The notes beneath the pieces are model-generated. The model made no database searches. It was not told the origin of the DNA and saw only the letters and a program-made list of their open reading frames with translations. Shown here piece by piece: positions 37,277 to 48,851 of a stretch of 64,000 nucleotides of DNA (position 1 is its first letter; each line of letters starts with the position of its first letter). A program made the translations under genes and the position numbers. The stretch spans positions 40,721,812 through 40,785,811 of the forward strand of contig NC_059502.1 in the NCBI RefSeq assembly GCF_914767665.1. The letters run 5' to 3'. This DNA is from Harmonia axyridis. Lineage: Eukaryota > Arthropoda > Insecta > Coleoptera > Coccinellidae.

Positions 37277-39331
37277 TCACACCGTATCACCTCTTCGATA
37301 AAATAATAAATAAGGAACTCTATCTCCTTGACGTTTAAGAACATCTTCTTCCGTAACTCTGTTCATTTTAGAGTCATCAAACCTCAACCATGTATTATAC
37401 CCCGAATGGAAGGTATCTGCTATATAATGCCCATAGCTGGCCTCCTTTCCTACATGGTATACTACAGATATTAATTTATATTGTCTCTCCGCTGAAGTAT
37501 TCGTCCTTCCAGATAATATTTTAGAATCAATCTGCAGATTGATGGGAAATTCTATAGTCTTCATTATTTTAGTGCAGCCATTCATTCTGTATTCGAAGCA
37601 TTTCAAATGTAATACTAAAACTACAGGCAACTTCTCTATCATCACTTGCTGCCATGCTTCAACCGTTTCTTACATTTCGATGATGTCAGACCCTTTAGTT
37701 TGTTCTTGGTTGTAAGGCCTTTTAATGCTTCAGCTATGTTATTTGCTTTCCTAATATTTAATGGCAATGTTAGGAATGGTTCAATATTTTCTGAAGTTTC
37801 GTCTCCGGTTTTATGGATTCTTGAACAGAGAAGTCCTCCGAATATATCACTAATCGGTGTCTTGTCCATTTGTATTTCTCTTGTTACATTCCCTTCGTTC
37901 CTAGGACCAATAACTTTCCAATCATCCACATCTATTTTCACTTCTTTTTTAGCTGCTTGAATATTTTCGTCATGGCTAATCAATTTCATTATTCCCATCA
38001 TTTCATCATTGAGTCCATTCAACAGAAGGCCCAAGAATTCTTCGGCGTCTTCTTGTCGGCCTTCAACAAGGAAAGAATCGCTAAGTGTTTCGTTTAGCAT
38101 CGTATAAAACGATGAGGCCTCAAACGAATTGCCATTGTCTATATTGACGAAAGTTTGCTTCTTGTTTTTCTTTTTTGAACGTGACTTGCGTCTTACATTG
38201 GGCAGATTATCGAAGTTATTCATAAATTTACACCTGGAATGGTTGAATAATGAAAATACATATATAAAATTGTTATTCAATCAAAGTTGCAAATTATATT
38301 AATTTATACTCACATATTTTCACTCATTGTTATTGATTTCAGTGCATTATTGTGAGTGAAGTTCTCTGATAGCCGTTTGAGGAGATTACAAAGTGGTGGG
38401 CAAGCAAGTAAGGCTTGTAATATTGAGTTTATATAACGAAAGTTACTTTTGTTTCGTAAACCCCTGGGTTTAAAACTGGTTTGGGTCCCATCAATTTTAT
38501 AGTTCTTGAGAAATTCGGAAAATTAAAAAATATTACTAACCATGATAGAAACTTGAATTTTCACTGATATTTGTAGGTGAAAACCAAAGCATACCACTTT
38601 TCATCAAGTAAAATGGGTTCAACTAAGTAAAATAATTATCTACTGTAGATGTAAGCAAATTGTTAGTTGAAAGTAAGATGAATATATAAAAATAGATATG
38701 GTTTTGAACTCACCTCCTAACATATGAGTGGCTGAATCTATTTTTTTGACTACTTTTGTATGTTTTAAAGATGTTACAAGTGAATCATTAATTTTATTGT
38801 CTATTTTCTCATTCGATATTGTTTTAACATCTTTATCAAATAGACTAGCCCATGATTTTTTCCATACAATTACTGTGGGCTCCTCAATTTTAAATTCATT
38901 TTTATTCGAGATGCTACTTTCAATTTTTTCAATTGTCCTATTGGAAATTGTATCATTTTTGATTATCTCTGTATTATCTCTTGCAATAATTTCAACTGTT
39001 TTTACAGCTCAACTGGGGGGAGTTGAAGGTTTCGAATGTTTTCCTGTCATCTCATTCTGGATAATAGGTTTTGTAATTGATAATCCATTGTAATTGATTA
39101 CAGATTTTCTACACTCATTTTCTGAAAAAGTTGATATTAGTTGATTCATTATTATATTGCATATTCATATTGACCATGAATAATTCTTTTAAGATCTCTA
39201 TACTTACTTGCAGAAAATTTTTGTTTAACTCTACAGGGTAATTTGTATTCACTAGAATTGGTAAATAATATATTATTTATAATACGGACCTCTTCTTCTT
39301 CTAACTGAGTTAACTCCAAGAAATGTAGATT
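37277..39331 (-). pseudogene. USP10-like deubiquitinase pseudogene, copy B
   Basis: Exon 1 39208-39331, exon 2 38714-39121, exon 3 38314-38515, exon 4 37277-38233. Splice phases match across all joins (exon 3/exon 4 gives ...SENMCKFMNNF). Lesions: frameshift and stop in exon 1; TGA in exon 2 after STPP; the AG acceptor of exon 3 is changed to CG (38516-38517 on the plus strand read CG); Arg replaces the catalytic Cys (38436-38438); exon 4 is frameshifted where TCGAAATGTAAG replaces TCGAAAACGAAAG, splitting it into 37642-38233 and 37277-37645. The His box (SYGHY) and Asp box (RFDD) are still readable in the second frame. Flanks are the same as copy A, about 6.4 kb away. Confidence 0.9.
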
Positions 39332-40295
39332 CTGAAAAAAAAAATAACAATATAATAGTGGAAATCATTTCGGAAATTATAATATTTCTGTATATAGTAT
39401 ATCCAAAGTCCCTTGAAATAGTCTATAAAAACGCTTGGCCAGAGATAATTGCAAAACAGTCATAAACCAATAAGGCGAAATTTATATCCCTCAGTGGAAG
39501 CAGAAGGCTGAATGATAATGATGTACAGGGTGATTCACCGCGATGGCTTATTGTTTATGGAAAACTAATAATAATTTTCTGCTGAAAATTTTAACAATTT
39601 CAGATTACTACCTAGTTATTTCAAACGGCACACCCAGTATATTAGTGCATTATCAGATAGCTTGGTTGATGATAATTTCAGCAATATGGCAATACTTGAG
39701 TATAAGCTGAACAGTTCATAAGTTGAAGAGATTCCTATAGATTTCTAATGAAAAGTTTCTTGGAAAAATCTATATTTTTTTATTCATTCAGTCAATTTTA
39801 CGTAGATATAAAAAGAGAGGGGTCTCAAGCAAACTCTATACTTGAAGAGTTTTCGAGGAAAAACTTCAACTAAGGAAAACTGCAATTTCTTATTGAATGG
39901 AGTAGTCTATGACTTCCAGAAAACATGAAAAGAAACTAAAAAGTCGAAATTTCTTGAATTGTAATAAATTTTTCGTTAAGAAAGTTGAAAATTCATAAAC
40001 CAATGAAAAAAAATAACTACATGAAATATAACTGATATTCGAAAATATTCGAATAAATGAAAATAACCCTAAGCTAGTATTAAAAAAATTTACCTCCATA
40101 TTCAAACAATTAACTATTTAAACATGAAACTTTCCACTAGAAATATAACTTCAACAACTGTTTAAGAAGTAACTCTTGGAAGAATGTTCGCTGAACTGAG
40201 GTTACTTACAATTTGTCAACCTGGCATGGTTGACGAGCATAGAATATTTTTCTTCTTCTTAACTATGTACTGGTCGAGCCATATACCTAATATTA

Positions 40296-40430
40296 GGGGC
40301 AAGTTGCACCATTTGCCTAAACATTGATTAAAATTTAAACATTGATTAATTTCTGATTTCTCTTGAGAAATCATAGAGTAATCAACGTTTAAATTTTTAA
40401 TTAATGTTTAGGCAAATGGTGCAACTGGCT
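40296..40430 (-). mobile_element. Palindromic MITE, spacer B-C, first block
   Basis: Same family as 33881-34016. The right end has decayed to GCAACTGGCTC, so the outer pairs are lost while the GTTGCACCATTTGCCTAAAC inverted pair remains. Confidence 0.72.
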
Positions 40431-41000
40431 CTTTGTCTATTGGGTGAAATATAGAAGTGCGCGTGCGCCGCATCTTTTTTTGTTCATTCAGTCAATTTTA
40501 CGTAGATATAAAAAGAGAGGGGTCTCAAGCAAATTCTATACTTAAGGAGTTTTCGAGGAAAAACTTCAACTAAGGAAAACTGCAATTTCTCATTGAATGG
40601 AGTAGTCTATGACTTCCAGAAAACATGAAAAGAAACTCAAAAGTCGAAATTTTATGAATTGTAATAAATTTTTCGTTATGATGGTGGAAAATCCATAAAC
40701 CAATAAAAAAAAACTAACTACATGAAATATAACTGATATTTGAAAATATTCGAATAAATTAAAACAACCCTAAGCTAGTATTAAAAAAATTACCCCCATA
40801 TTCAAAAAATTTTTTATTTAAACATGAAACTTTCCACTAGAAATATCACTTCAACAACTGTTTATAAAGTAACTCTTGGAAGAATATTCGCTAAACTGAG
40901 GTTACTTACAATTTGTCAACCCGGCATGGTTGACGAACATATATAATAATATTTCTCTTCGTCTTAACTATGTACAGGTCGAGCCATATACCTTATATTA

Positions 41001-41136
41001 GGGGCCAGTTGCACCATTTGCCTAAACAATGATTAAAATTTAAACATTGATTAATTTCTGATTTCTCTTGAGAAATCATAGAGTAATCAATGTTAAAATT
41101 TTTAATAAATGTTTAGGCAAATGATGCAACTGGCCC
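41001..41136 (-). mobile_element. Palindromic MITE, spacer B-C, second block
   Basis: Left end GGGGCCAGTTGCACC, right end ATGATGCAACTGGCCC. One mismatch (GATG for GGTG) interrupts the terminal stem. Confidence 0.72.
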
Positions 41137-41786
41137 TTAGTCTATTAGGTAGAATATAGAAGTGCGCGTGCGCCTCATATTAAATTTCAATAATAATATA
41201 TATAATAATAATAATTTTCAATTAGATAATTTCTAAACTGTGCTCGAAATAAAAAATTCCAATACCACAAAATTATCTGTATTTCGTTTCTTCATTTCCA
41301 GCTTAATTTGATTGTAATCTATGGTCCACAGTTCGCATTGAAAAAGTGTCCAGCGGACAGGATAAATAGAAGGCGCTAGTGTAGCTAGAGGGTATATTTG
41401 TATTTTGTGGTTTCTGTAATCTGCATTCCGTGGTTTCATTTTAAGCGTGGTTATATTCATAGATAAATACAAATGTACCCCTTATATATGGTTATAATTG
41501 ATTCTGATAGATGTGGCAAGCTGAAAAATAAATATTGAATTCTGTTGATCATTATAACATAGGTAATGAGAAAACCATTTTCTGTTGATATTTCGACATT
41601 TCGATCTTCAGCGGAATATAACAATTATGTTAAATTATTATATTTACTTTGATATTATTTTTGTGTCTCCCGACCAATGTACAAATTTCCGAAATTATTT
41701 TTTGTTCCCGATAATAGGGACATTCGATCTGCCAACCCAAGAAAGCGAACATACTTTTGTTGGATAGCACATATGCCTACTTATGC

Positions 41787-41820
41787 GTTTCGTCCCTGGC
41801 ACACACACCGGACTCATCAG
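41787..41820 (-). ncRNA. Hammerhead-ribozyme-like core, spacer B-C
   Basis: Minus strand: CTGATGA, then stem II GTCC...GGAC closing a GT-rich loop, then GAAAC. All invariant core positions of the hammerhead (CUGAUGA and GAAA) are present. A weak stem III (GCATA with TGTGC) can be drawn downstream, but the cleavage-site base pair is not clean and stem I is not obvious, so activity is doubtful. Confidence 0.5.
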
Positions 41821-41880
41821 TGTGACTTTGGTATAATTGTGTGTGCCGTGTCACAGACGCTTGGGGAATTTATTATTATC

Positions 41881-41962
41881 GGGAGCCGCCGGGACTCGAA
41901 CCTGGCACCTTGTCGCATCTCGGTGAGTGATTCTACCTCTTAACGTCTAGGCTACCGAATGC
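41881..41962 (-). mobile_element. tRNA-derived SINE-like head, spacer B-C
   Basis: Same head as at 35463-35544. The T-arm stem has one change (CCTGG for CCCGG on the plus strand), while the B box is unchanged. Confidence 0.58.
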
Positions 41963-43706
41963 TGTGTTTATTGTTGCTATGTGGAGCTTTATGAGAAGCC
42001 GCCACACTTTCATCCTTTTTGAAGTTTTCTATGAAATTTACCTCAGAACAAAGAATATACTCTAGGAAATTAGCCTTCTAGCTATTCAGTGAATAGTTTT
42101 CTATTCAGTGAGTAGTTGATATTTATGAATATTCGTTACTATTCACTGATGATGATTAGATAGTTGAGTAATTAATTATTTGTGAAGTTACGAATGAAAG
42201 TTTGAATGATCACTTTTCAGGAATAATTGAAAAAAGATATTGAAATTGGAGATCACATATGTTGAAATTGATAGATACAATTGAATTATAATTATTCATT
42301 TCATAGTAGAAACTGGTATTCGTCCAAAGAAACATGAATAGAACTGGGATTTTTTGAATGGAAAAATATAAAAATTGAATATAAGATTCTAACATATGAA
42401 TTAAGCAATAAAGAGTTCTAATAATAACAATATAAGATTCTACATTCGAAATTTAATGCCGTCTTTTTAATCGATTGCAGAGTTTATTCATTTGAAACCT
42501 TGCTTTCATATTTCATATGCATTGTCATTTCTAGACATTACTCTATTTCATTGGTCAATTATTGTTTGATTCTGAATTGCGAAACGACGAATTTTTCTAT
42601 TCTTTTAAATCTGAGGTCGAAAAATGTAGAAGAATTGAATAGACTTGACCAATCCTTATTCAGAAGCAAATTCTAGAGGTTTTAGGCATGTACATTAGTG
42701 AATGGTGGAACATCCAAAATGTTACCAAATAAAGGCCTATGCTATTGAATAGTTGGTATCCCAGACAATCGAAACTATTAGCGTACACCAGATGTAAATT
42801 ATAAGCACAGACCTTCAACTGTAGTAAGAGAGAAATTCAATATATTCTGAGTTCTCATGTCTAATATCCAGGATGATAAAATTTAAAGAAATCCAATCTG
42901 ACCTTGGACAGATCTTTTTTTTCGAGTAATTATTCAACTAAGTTTTGATTTTCAAGTGAATTAGAGGACCAATAGAAGAAAGAAATTTTATAGTAATCAG
43001 AGACGAGAATTCTCCAAAAAAATTGTTCTGACCCAGGAAAAGGAATAATAGGTTATAAAACGGAAATTAATGAGTGTTTTGTTTTGGGTCATTAAAGATA
43101 TAGGTTAATTCAGAGTTCATGACTGGTATATTTATGATTTTTGTGAAACAAAAAGAAATTACATGATTCGAGTGCATGAGGTACGATCTTCCAAAATATC
43201 CTCATTTATCTAGGTTACAGAAGTAGGAGAACGTAGCGCCGCTGAACACAGGGGGAAATTATAAAGTTTGGTCAAGTTTCTTTTCATTACATTGAGCGAA
43301 ATTCACCTGATTTCAAGAGCAAAAAAAAAGGAATAAAGAGTCCAAAGTCCTGAAATAGCTAATACTGTTAATGGTTCATTGAAATTTTCACGAAGACGAC
43401 CTTCTTTTCCTTTCTGAGATCGTAGTTCTTATAAAAATTTGATTTAAGTTTCAGGAAAAGAAATTTCTTCAAAAAAACAAACAAAATTTTACATTCATAC
43501 AAAGTTCGTTTATTAAAATATAATATTTATTTTTTATATACATATGTATATATATATATATATAACATTGTATAGTCAATTTATCATATTCTCCCGAAAT
43601 ACAATTCATGGCATCACTCATGAAACAACAGAAAAATATTACAATGTTCAGCATCCTTAAATCTAATCTGTACAAATTAACAACTTTATCAATGAATCTT
43701 CACACT

Positions 43707-45758
43707 TCACACCGTATCACTCCTTCGATAAAATAATAAATAAGGAACTATATCTCCTTGACGTTTAAGAACATCTTCTTCCGTAACTCTGTTTATTTTA
43801 GAGTCATCAAACCTCAACCATGTATTATACCCCGAATGGAAAGTATCTGCTATATAATGCCCATAGCTGGCCTCCTTTCCTACATGGTATACTACAGATA
43901 TTAATTTATATTGTCTCTCCGCTGAAGTATTCGTCCTTCCAGATAATATTTTAGAATCAATCTGCAGATTGATGGAAAATTCTATAGTCTTCATTATTTC
44001 AGTGCAGCCATTCATTCTGTATTCGAAGCATTTCAAATGTAATACTAAAACTACAGGCAACTTCTCTATCATCACTTGCTGCCATGCTTCAACCGTTTCT
44101 TTCGTTTTCGATGATGTTAGACCCTCTAGTTTGTTCTTGGTTGTAAGGCCTTCTAATGCTTCAGCTATGTTATTTGCTTTCTTAATATTCAATGGCAATG
44201 TTAGGAATGGTTCAATATTTTCTGAAGTTTCGTCTCCGGTTTTATGGATTCTTGAACAGAGAAGTCCTCCGAATATATCACTAATCGGTGTCTTGTCCAT
44301 TTGTATTTCTCTTGTTACATTCCCTTCGTTCCTAGGACCAATAACTTTCCAATCATCCACATCTATTTTCACTTCTTTTTTAGCTGCTTGAATATTTTCG
44401 TCATGGCTAATCAATTTCATTATTCCCATCATTTCATCATTGAGTCCATTCAACAGAAGGCCCAAGAATTCTTCGGCGTCTTCTTGTCGGCCTTCAACAA
44501 GGAAAGAATCGCTACGTGTTCCGTTAAGCATCGTATAAAACGATGAGGCCTCAAACGAATTGCCATTGTCTATATTGACGAAAGTTTGCTTCTTGTTCTT
44601 CTTTTTTGAACGTGACTTGCGTCTTACATTGGGCAGATTATCGAAGTTATTCATAAATTTACACCTGGATTAGTTGAATAATGAAAATACATTTATAAAT
44701 TTGTTATTCAATCAAAGTTGCAAATTATATTAATTTATACTTACATATTTTCACTCATTGTTATTGATTTCAGTGCATTATTGTGAGTGAAGTTCTCTGA
44801 TAACCGTTTGAGGAGATTACAAAGTGGTGGGCAAGCAAGTAAGGCTTGTAATATTGAGTTTATATAACAAAAAATACTTTTATTTCGTAAACACCTGGAT
44901 TTAAAACTGGTTTGCGTCCCAGCAATTTAATAGTTCTTTAGAAATTCTGAAAATTTAAAAATATTACTAACCATGATAGAAACTTGAATTTTCACTGATA
45001 TCTGTAGGTGAAAACCAGAGCATTCCACTTTTCATCGAGTAAAATGGGTTCAACTAAGTAAAATAATTATCTACTGTAGATGTAAGCAAATTGTTAGTTG
45101 AAAGTAAGATAAATATATAAAAAAAGATATGGTTTTGAACTCACCTCCTAACATATGAGTGGCTGAATCTATTTTTTTGACTACTTTTGTATGTTTTAAA
45201 GATGTTACATGTGGATCATTAATTTTATTGTCTATTTTCTCATTCGATATTGTTTTAACATCTTTATCAAATAGACTAGCCCATGATTTTTTCCATACAT
45301 TTACTGTGGGCTCCTCAATTTTAGATTCATTTTTATTCGAGATGCTACTTTCAATTTTTTCAATTGTCCTATTGGGAATTGTATCATTTTTGATTATCTC
45401 TGTATTATCTCTTGCAATAATTTCAACTGTTTTTACAGCTGAACTAGGGGGAGTTGAAGGTTTCGAATGTTTTCCTGTCATCTCATTCTGGATAAAAGGT
45501 TTTGTAATTGATAATCCATTGTAATTGATTACAGATTTTCTACACTCATTTTCTGAAAAAGTTGATATTAGTTGACTCATTATTATATTACATATTCATA
45601 TTGACCATGAATAATTCTTTTAAGATCTCTATACTTACTTGCAGAAATTTTTTGTTTAACTCTACAGGGTAATTTGTATTCACTAGAATTGGTAAATAAT
45701 ATATTATTAATAATACCTCTTCTTCTTCTAATTGAGTTAACTCCAAGAAATGTAGATT
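43707..45758 (-). pseudogene. USP10-like deubiquitinase pseudogene, copy C (best preserved)
   Basis: Exon 1 45639-45758, exon 2 45145-45552, exon 3 44745-44946, exon 4 43707-44664. Exon 1 is open (SIRRRRGIINNILFTN), and exon 2 is open and carries VNVWKKSWASLFDKD, matching the KSWASLF motif of USP10. Exon 4 is open for 315 codons from its first Met: GRQEDAEEFL at 55-64, LVLHLKCF at 203-210, catalytic-type His266 (SYGHY), RFDD at 281-284. The Cys box reads KSIFCYINSILQAL with the catalytic Cys kept (44867-44869). The one clear lesion is TAA in exon 3 (44927-44929), where lineage A/B/D has AAA. No alternative AG restores the frame. N-terminal exons upstream of exon 1 are not found in the unit. 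I infer a dead copy of a gene that should exist intact elsewhere. Confidence 0.9.
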
Positions 45759-46392
45759 CTGAAAAAAAAAATAACAATATAATAGTGGAAATCATTTTGG
45801 AAATTATAATATTTCTGTATATAGTATATCCAAAGTCCCTTGAAATAGTCTATAAAAACGCTTGGCCAGAGATAATTGCAAAACAGTCATAAACCAGTAA
45901 GGCGAAATTTATATCCCTTAGTGGAAGCAGAAGGCTGAATGATAATGATGTACAGAGTGATTCACCGCGATGGCTTATTGTTAATGGAAAACTAATAATA
46001 ATTTTGTGCTGAAAATTTAATCAATTTCAGATTACTACCTTCTTATTTCAAACGGCACACCCAGTATATTAGTGCATTATCAGATAGCTTGGTTGATGAT
46101 AATTTCAGCAATATGGCAATACTTGAGTATAAGCTGAACAGTTCATAAGTTGAAGAGATTCCTATAGATATCTAATGAAAAGTTTTTCGGAAAAATCTTT
46201 ATTTTTTTATTCATTCAGTCAAATTTACGTAGATATAAAAAGAGAGGGGTCTCAAGCAAACTCTATACTTGAAGAGTTTTCGAGGAAAAACTTCAACTAA
46301 GGAAAACTGCAATTTCTCATTGAATGGAGTAGTCTATGACTTCCAGAAAACATGAAAAGAAACTAAAAATTAAAAACTTGAAAAAATTCAAA
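45759..46392. other. 5' flank of copy C and turn-round point of the pseudogene array
   Basis: Minus-oriented unit sequence, including a MITE-like element with a decayed end (45955-46062), runs to about 46368 (GAAAAGAAACTAAAAA). About 24 bases of filler (TTAAAAACTTGAAAAAATTC) follow, then from about 46393 plus-oriented sequence that belongs 3' of the gene (AACAGTATTAGCTATTTCAGG, as at 51218 and 62105). This is the centre of the second large inverted repeat. Confidence 0.8.
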
Positions 46393-46870
46393 ATTAAACA
46401 GTATTAGCTATTTCAGGATTTTGGACTCTTTATTCTTTTTTCTTTGCTCTTGAAATCAGGTGAATTTCGCTCAATATAATAAAAAAAAACTTGACCAAAC
46501 TTTATAATTTTCCCCTGTGTTCAGCGGCGTTACGTTCTCCTACCTCCACCACTACTTCCTCCTACTGAAACAACGGAATGCAGATTACAGAAACCACAAA
46601 ATACAAATATACCCTCTAGCTACACTAGCGCCTTCTATTTATCCTTTCCGCTGGACACTTTTTCAATGCGAACTGTGGACCATACATTACAATAAAATTA
46701 AGCTGGAAATGAAGAAACGAAATACAGATAATTTTGCGGGATTGGAATTTTTTATTTCGAGCACAGTTTAAAAATTATCTGTTTGAAAATTATTATTATT
46801 ATTATATATATTATTATTGAAATTTAATATGAGGCGCACGCGCACTTCTATATTCTACCTAATAAACTAA

Positions 46871-47006
46871 GGGCAAGTTGCACCATTTGCCTAAACATTA
46901 ATTAAAAATTTAAACGTTGATTACTCTATGATTTCTCAAGAGAAATCAGAAATTAATCAATGTTTAAATTTTAATCAATGTTTAGGCAAATGGTACAACT
47001 GGCCCC
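46871..47006 (+). mobile_element. Palindromic MITE upstream of copy D, first block
   Basis: Ends GGGCAAGTTGCACC and GGTACAACTGGCCCC, with inner inverted pairs as in the other copies. One base (TACAAC for TGCAAC) is changed in the right end. It is followed by TAA. Confidence 0.72.
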
Positions 47007-47570
47007 TAATATAAGGTATATGGCTCGACCTGTACATAGTTGAGACGAAGAGAAATATTCTATGTTCGTCAACCATGCCGGGTTGACAAATTGTAAGTAA
47101 CCTCAGTTTAGCGAATATTCTTCCAAGAGTTACTTTATAAACAGTTGTTGAAGTGATATTTCTAGTGGAAAGTTTCATGTTTAAATAAAAAATTTTTTGA
47201 ATATGGGGGTAATTTTTTTAATACTAGCTTAGGGTTGTTTTAATTTATTCGAATATTTTCAAATATCAGTTATATTTCATGTAGTTAGTTTTTTTTTATT
47301 GGTTTATGGATTTTCCACCATCATAACGAAAAATTTATTACAATTCATAAAATTTCGACTTTTGAGTTTCTTTTCATGTTTTCTGGAAGTCATAGACTAC
47401 TCCATTCAATGAGAAATTGCAGTTTTCCTTAGTTGAAGTTTTTCCTCGAAAACTCCTTAAGTATAGAATTTGCTTGAGACCCCTCTCTTTTTATATCTAC
47501 GTAAAATTGACTGAATGAACAAAAAAAGATGCGGCGCACGCGCACTTCTATATTTCACCCAATAGACAAA

Positions 47571-47706
47571 GAGCCAGTTGCACCATTTGCCTAAACATTA
47601 ATTAAAAATTTAAACGTTGATTACTCTATGATTTCTCAAGAGAAATCAGAAATTAATCAATGTTTAAATTTTAATCAATGTTTAGGCAAATGGTGCAACT
47701 TGCCCC
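47571..47706 (+). mobile_element. Palindromic MITE upstream of copy D, second block
   Basis: Left end decayed (GAGCCAGTTGCACC), right end GGTGCAACTTGCCCC. It belongs to the block type that also precedes copy F. Confidence 0.72.
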
Positions 47707-48272
47707 TAATATTAGGTATACGGCTCGACCAGTACATAGTTAAGAAGAAGAAAAATATTCAATGCTCGTCAACCATGCCAGGTTGACAAATTGTAAGTAA
47801 CCTCAGTTCAGCGAACATTCTTCCAAGAGTTACTTCTTAAACAGTTGTTGAAGTGATATTTCTAGTGGAAAGTTTCATGTTTAAATAGTTAATTGTTTGA
47901 ATATGGAGGTAATTTTTTTAATACTAGCTTAGGGTTATTTTCATTTATTCGAATATTTTCGAATATCAGTTATATTTCATGTAGTTATTTTTTTTCATTG
48001 GTTCATGAATTTTCAACTTTCTTAACGAAAAATTTATTACAATTCAAGAAATTTCGACTTTTTAGTTTCTTTTCATGTTTTCTGGAAGTCATAGACTACT
48101 CCATTCAATGAGAAATTGCAGTTTTCCTTAGTTGAAGTTTTTCCTCGAAAACTCTTCAAGTATAGAGTTTGCTTGAGACCCCTCTCTTTTTATATCTACG
48201 TAAAATTGACTGAATGAATAAAAAAATATAGATTTTTCCAAAAAACTTTTCATTAGAAATCTATAGGAATCT

Positions 48273-48441
48273 TTAATGGATTCGGTCCTTACTTGACGGA
48301 AATTCATTATAAATAAAATAAAACGAAGTAATTTCCACTATGTTCAGTTCAGAAATGTAGCCTGATGAAGCCACAGTGTGGCGAAACAATTGTTGCTAAC
48401 AATTAAATAACATAGTGGAAATTACTTCGTTTTATTTTATT
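48273..48441 (+). mobile_element. 169-bp inverted-repeat insertion with a hammerhead-like core and a 13-bp target duplication
   Basis: An insertion unique to this unit. It is flanked on both sides by TCTATAGGAATCT (48260-48272 and 48442-48454), and other units have this sequence once (e.g. near 59312). Inside, a perfect 34-bp inverted pair (48311-48344 and 48409-48442; starts AAATAAAATAAAACGAAGTA) encloses a hammerhead-like core. A 38-bp single-copy head precedes the left arm. The 13-bp duplication implies reverse-transcription-type insertion. Penelope-like elements and retrozymes are known carriers of hammerheads, so a tiny non-autonomous member is the best guess. No protein is encoded. Confidence 0.7.
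48362..48404 (+). ncRNA. Hammerhead-ribozyme-like core with perfect stems II and III
   Basis: CTGATGA (48362-48368), stem II GCCAC/GTGGC closing AGT (48370-48382), GAAAC (48383-48387), then a perfect seven-pair hairpin AATTGTT-GCT-AACAATT (48388-48404). The long inverted repeat around it would supply stem I. The bases after the hairpin (AAATA) do not give the usual G-U-H cleavage junction directly, so self-cleavage is uncertain. Confidence 0.55.
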
Positions 48442-48547
48442 TCTATAGGAATCTCTTCAACTTATGAATTGTTCAGCTTATACTCAAGTTTTGCCATATT
48501 GCTGAAATTATCATCAACCAAGCTATCTAATAATGCAATAATATACT

Positions 48548-48655
48548 GGGTGTGCCGTTTGAAATAAGTAGGTAGTAATCTGAAATTGTTAAAATTTTCA
48601 GCAGAAAATTATTATTAGTTTTCCATAAACAATAAGCCATCGCGGTGAATCACCC
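48548..48655 (+). mobile_element. MITE-like element with GGGTG/CACCC ends, upstream of copy D
   Basis: Plus-oriented version of the element at 33113-33220. It starts GGGTGTGCCGTTTGAAAT and ends GCGGTGAATCACCC. Confidence 0.4.
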
Positions 48656-48851
48656 TGTACATCATTATCATTCAGCCTTCTGCTTCCACTGAGGGATATA
48701 AATTTCGCCTTACTGGTTTATGACTGTTTTGCAATTATCTCTGGCCAAGCGTTTTTATAGACTATTTCAAGGGACTTTGGATATACTATATACAGAAATA
48801 TTATAATTTCCAAAATGATTTCAACTATAATATTGTTATTTTTTTTTTCAG

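Larger units (their letters stand above)
39332..43706. other. Spacer between pseudogene copies B and C
   Basis: Same layout as the A-B spacer, closely matching it base for base: MITE-like 39528-39635, palindromic MITEs 40296-40430 and 41001-41136 in two tandem blocks (ATTCAGTCAATTTTACG at 39786 and 40486), hammerhead-like core 41787-41820, tRNA-like head 41881-41962, AT-rich flank, then the 3' UTR of copy C with a (TATA)n run near 43544-43565. No gene is seen. Confidence 0.8.
46393..48851. other. Rearranged spacer upstream of copy D
   Basis: No gene is seen. It starts with 150 bases of USP10-unit 3' flank. Then about 1.8 kb of the normal unit, including the tRNA-like head and hammerhead-like core, is deleted at 46542-46567, with a C/T-rich patch (CTCCACCACTACTTCCTCC) at the joint. 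Two roughly 700-bp MITE blocks, the hammerhead-bearing insertion (48273-48441) and the GGGTG element (48548-48655) follow, in the same order as in other units. Confidence 0.75.

Noticed and set aside
41677..41943. 88-codon frame containing GSRRDSN, recurring in other units
   Set aside because: It is the antisense reading of the tRNA-like head and hammerhead region, a common artefact of SINE sequences.
44301..44546. Frames of 75-140 codons opposite USP10-like exon 4
   Set aside because: Shadows of the exon on the other strand. They vary only as a by-product of exon changes.
43707..44654. Intact single-exon USP gene of 315 codons
   Set aside because: It is only the last exon. It lacks the Cys box, which lies in an upstream exon that contains a TAA, so the copy is a pseudogene.
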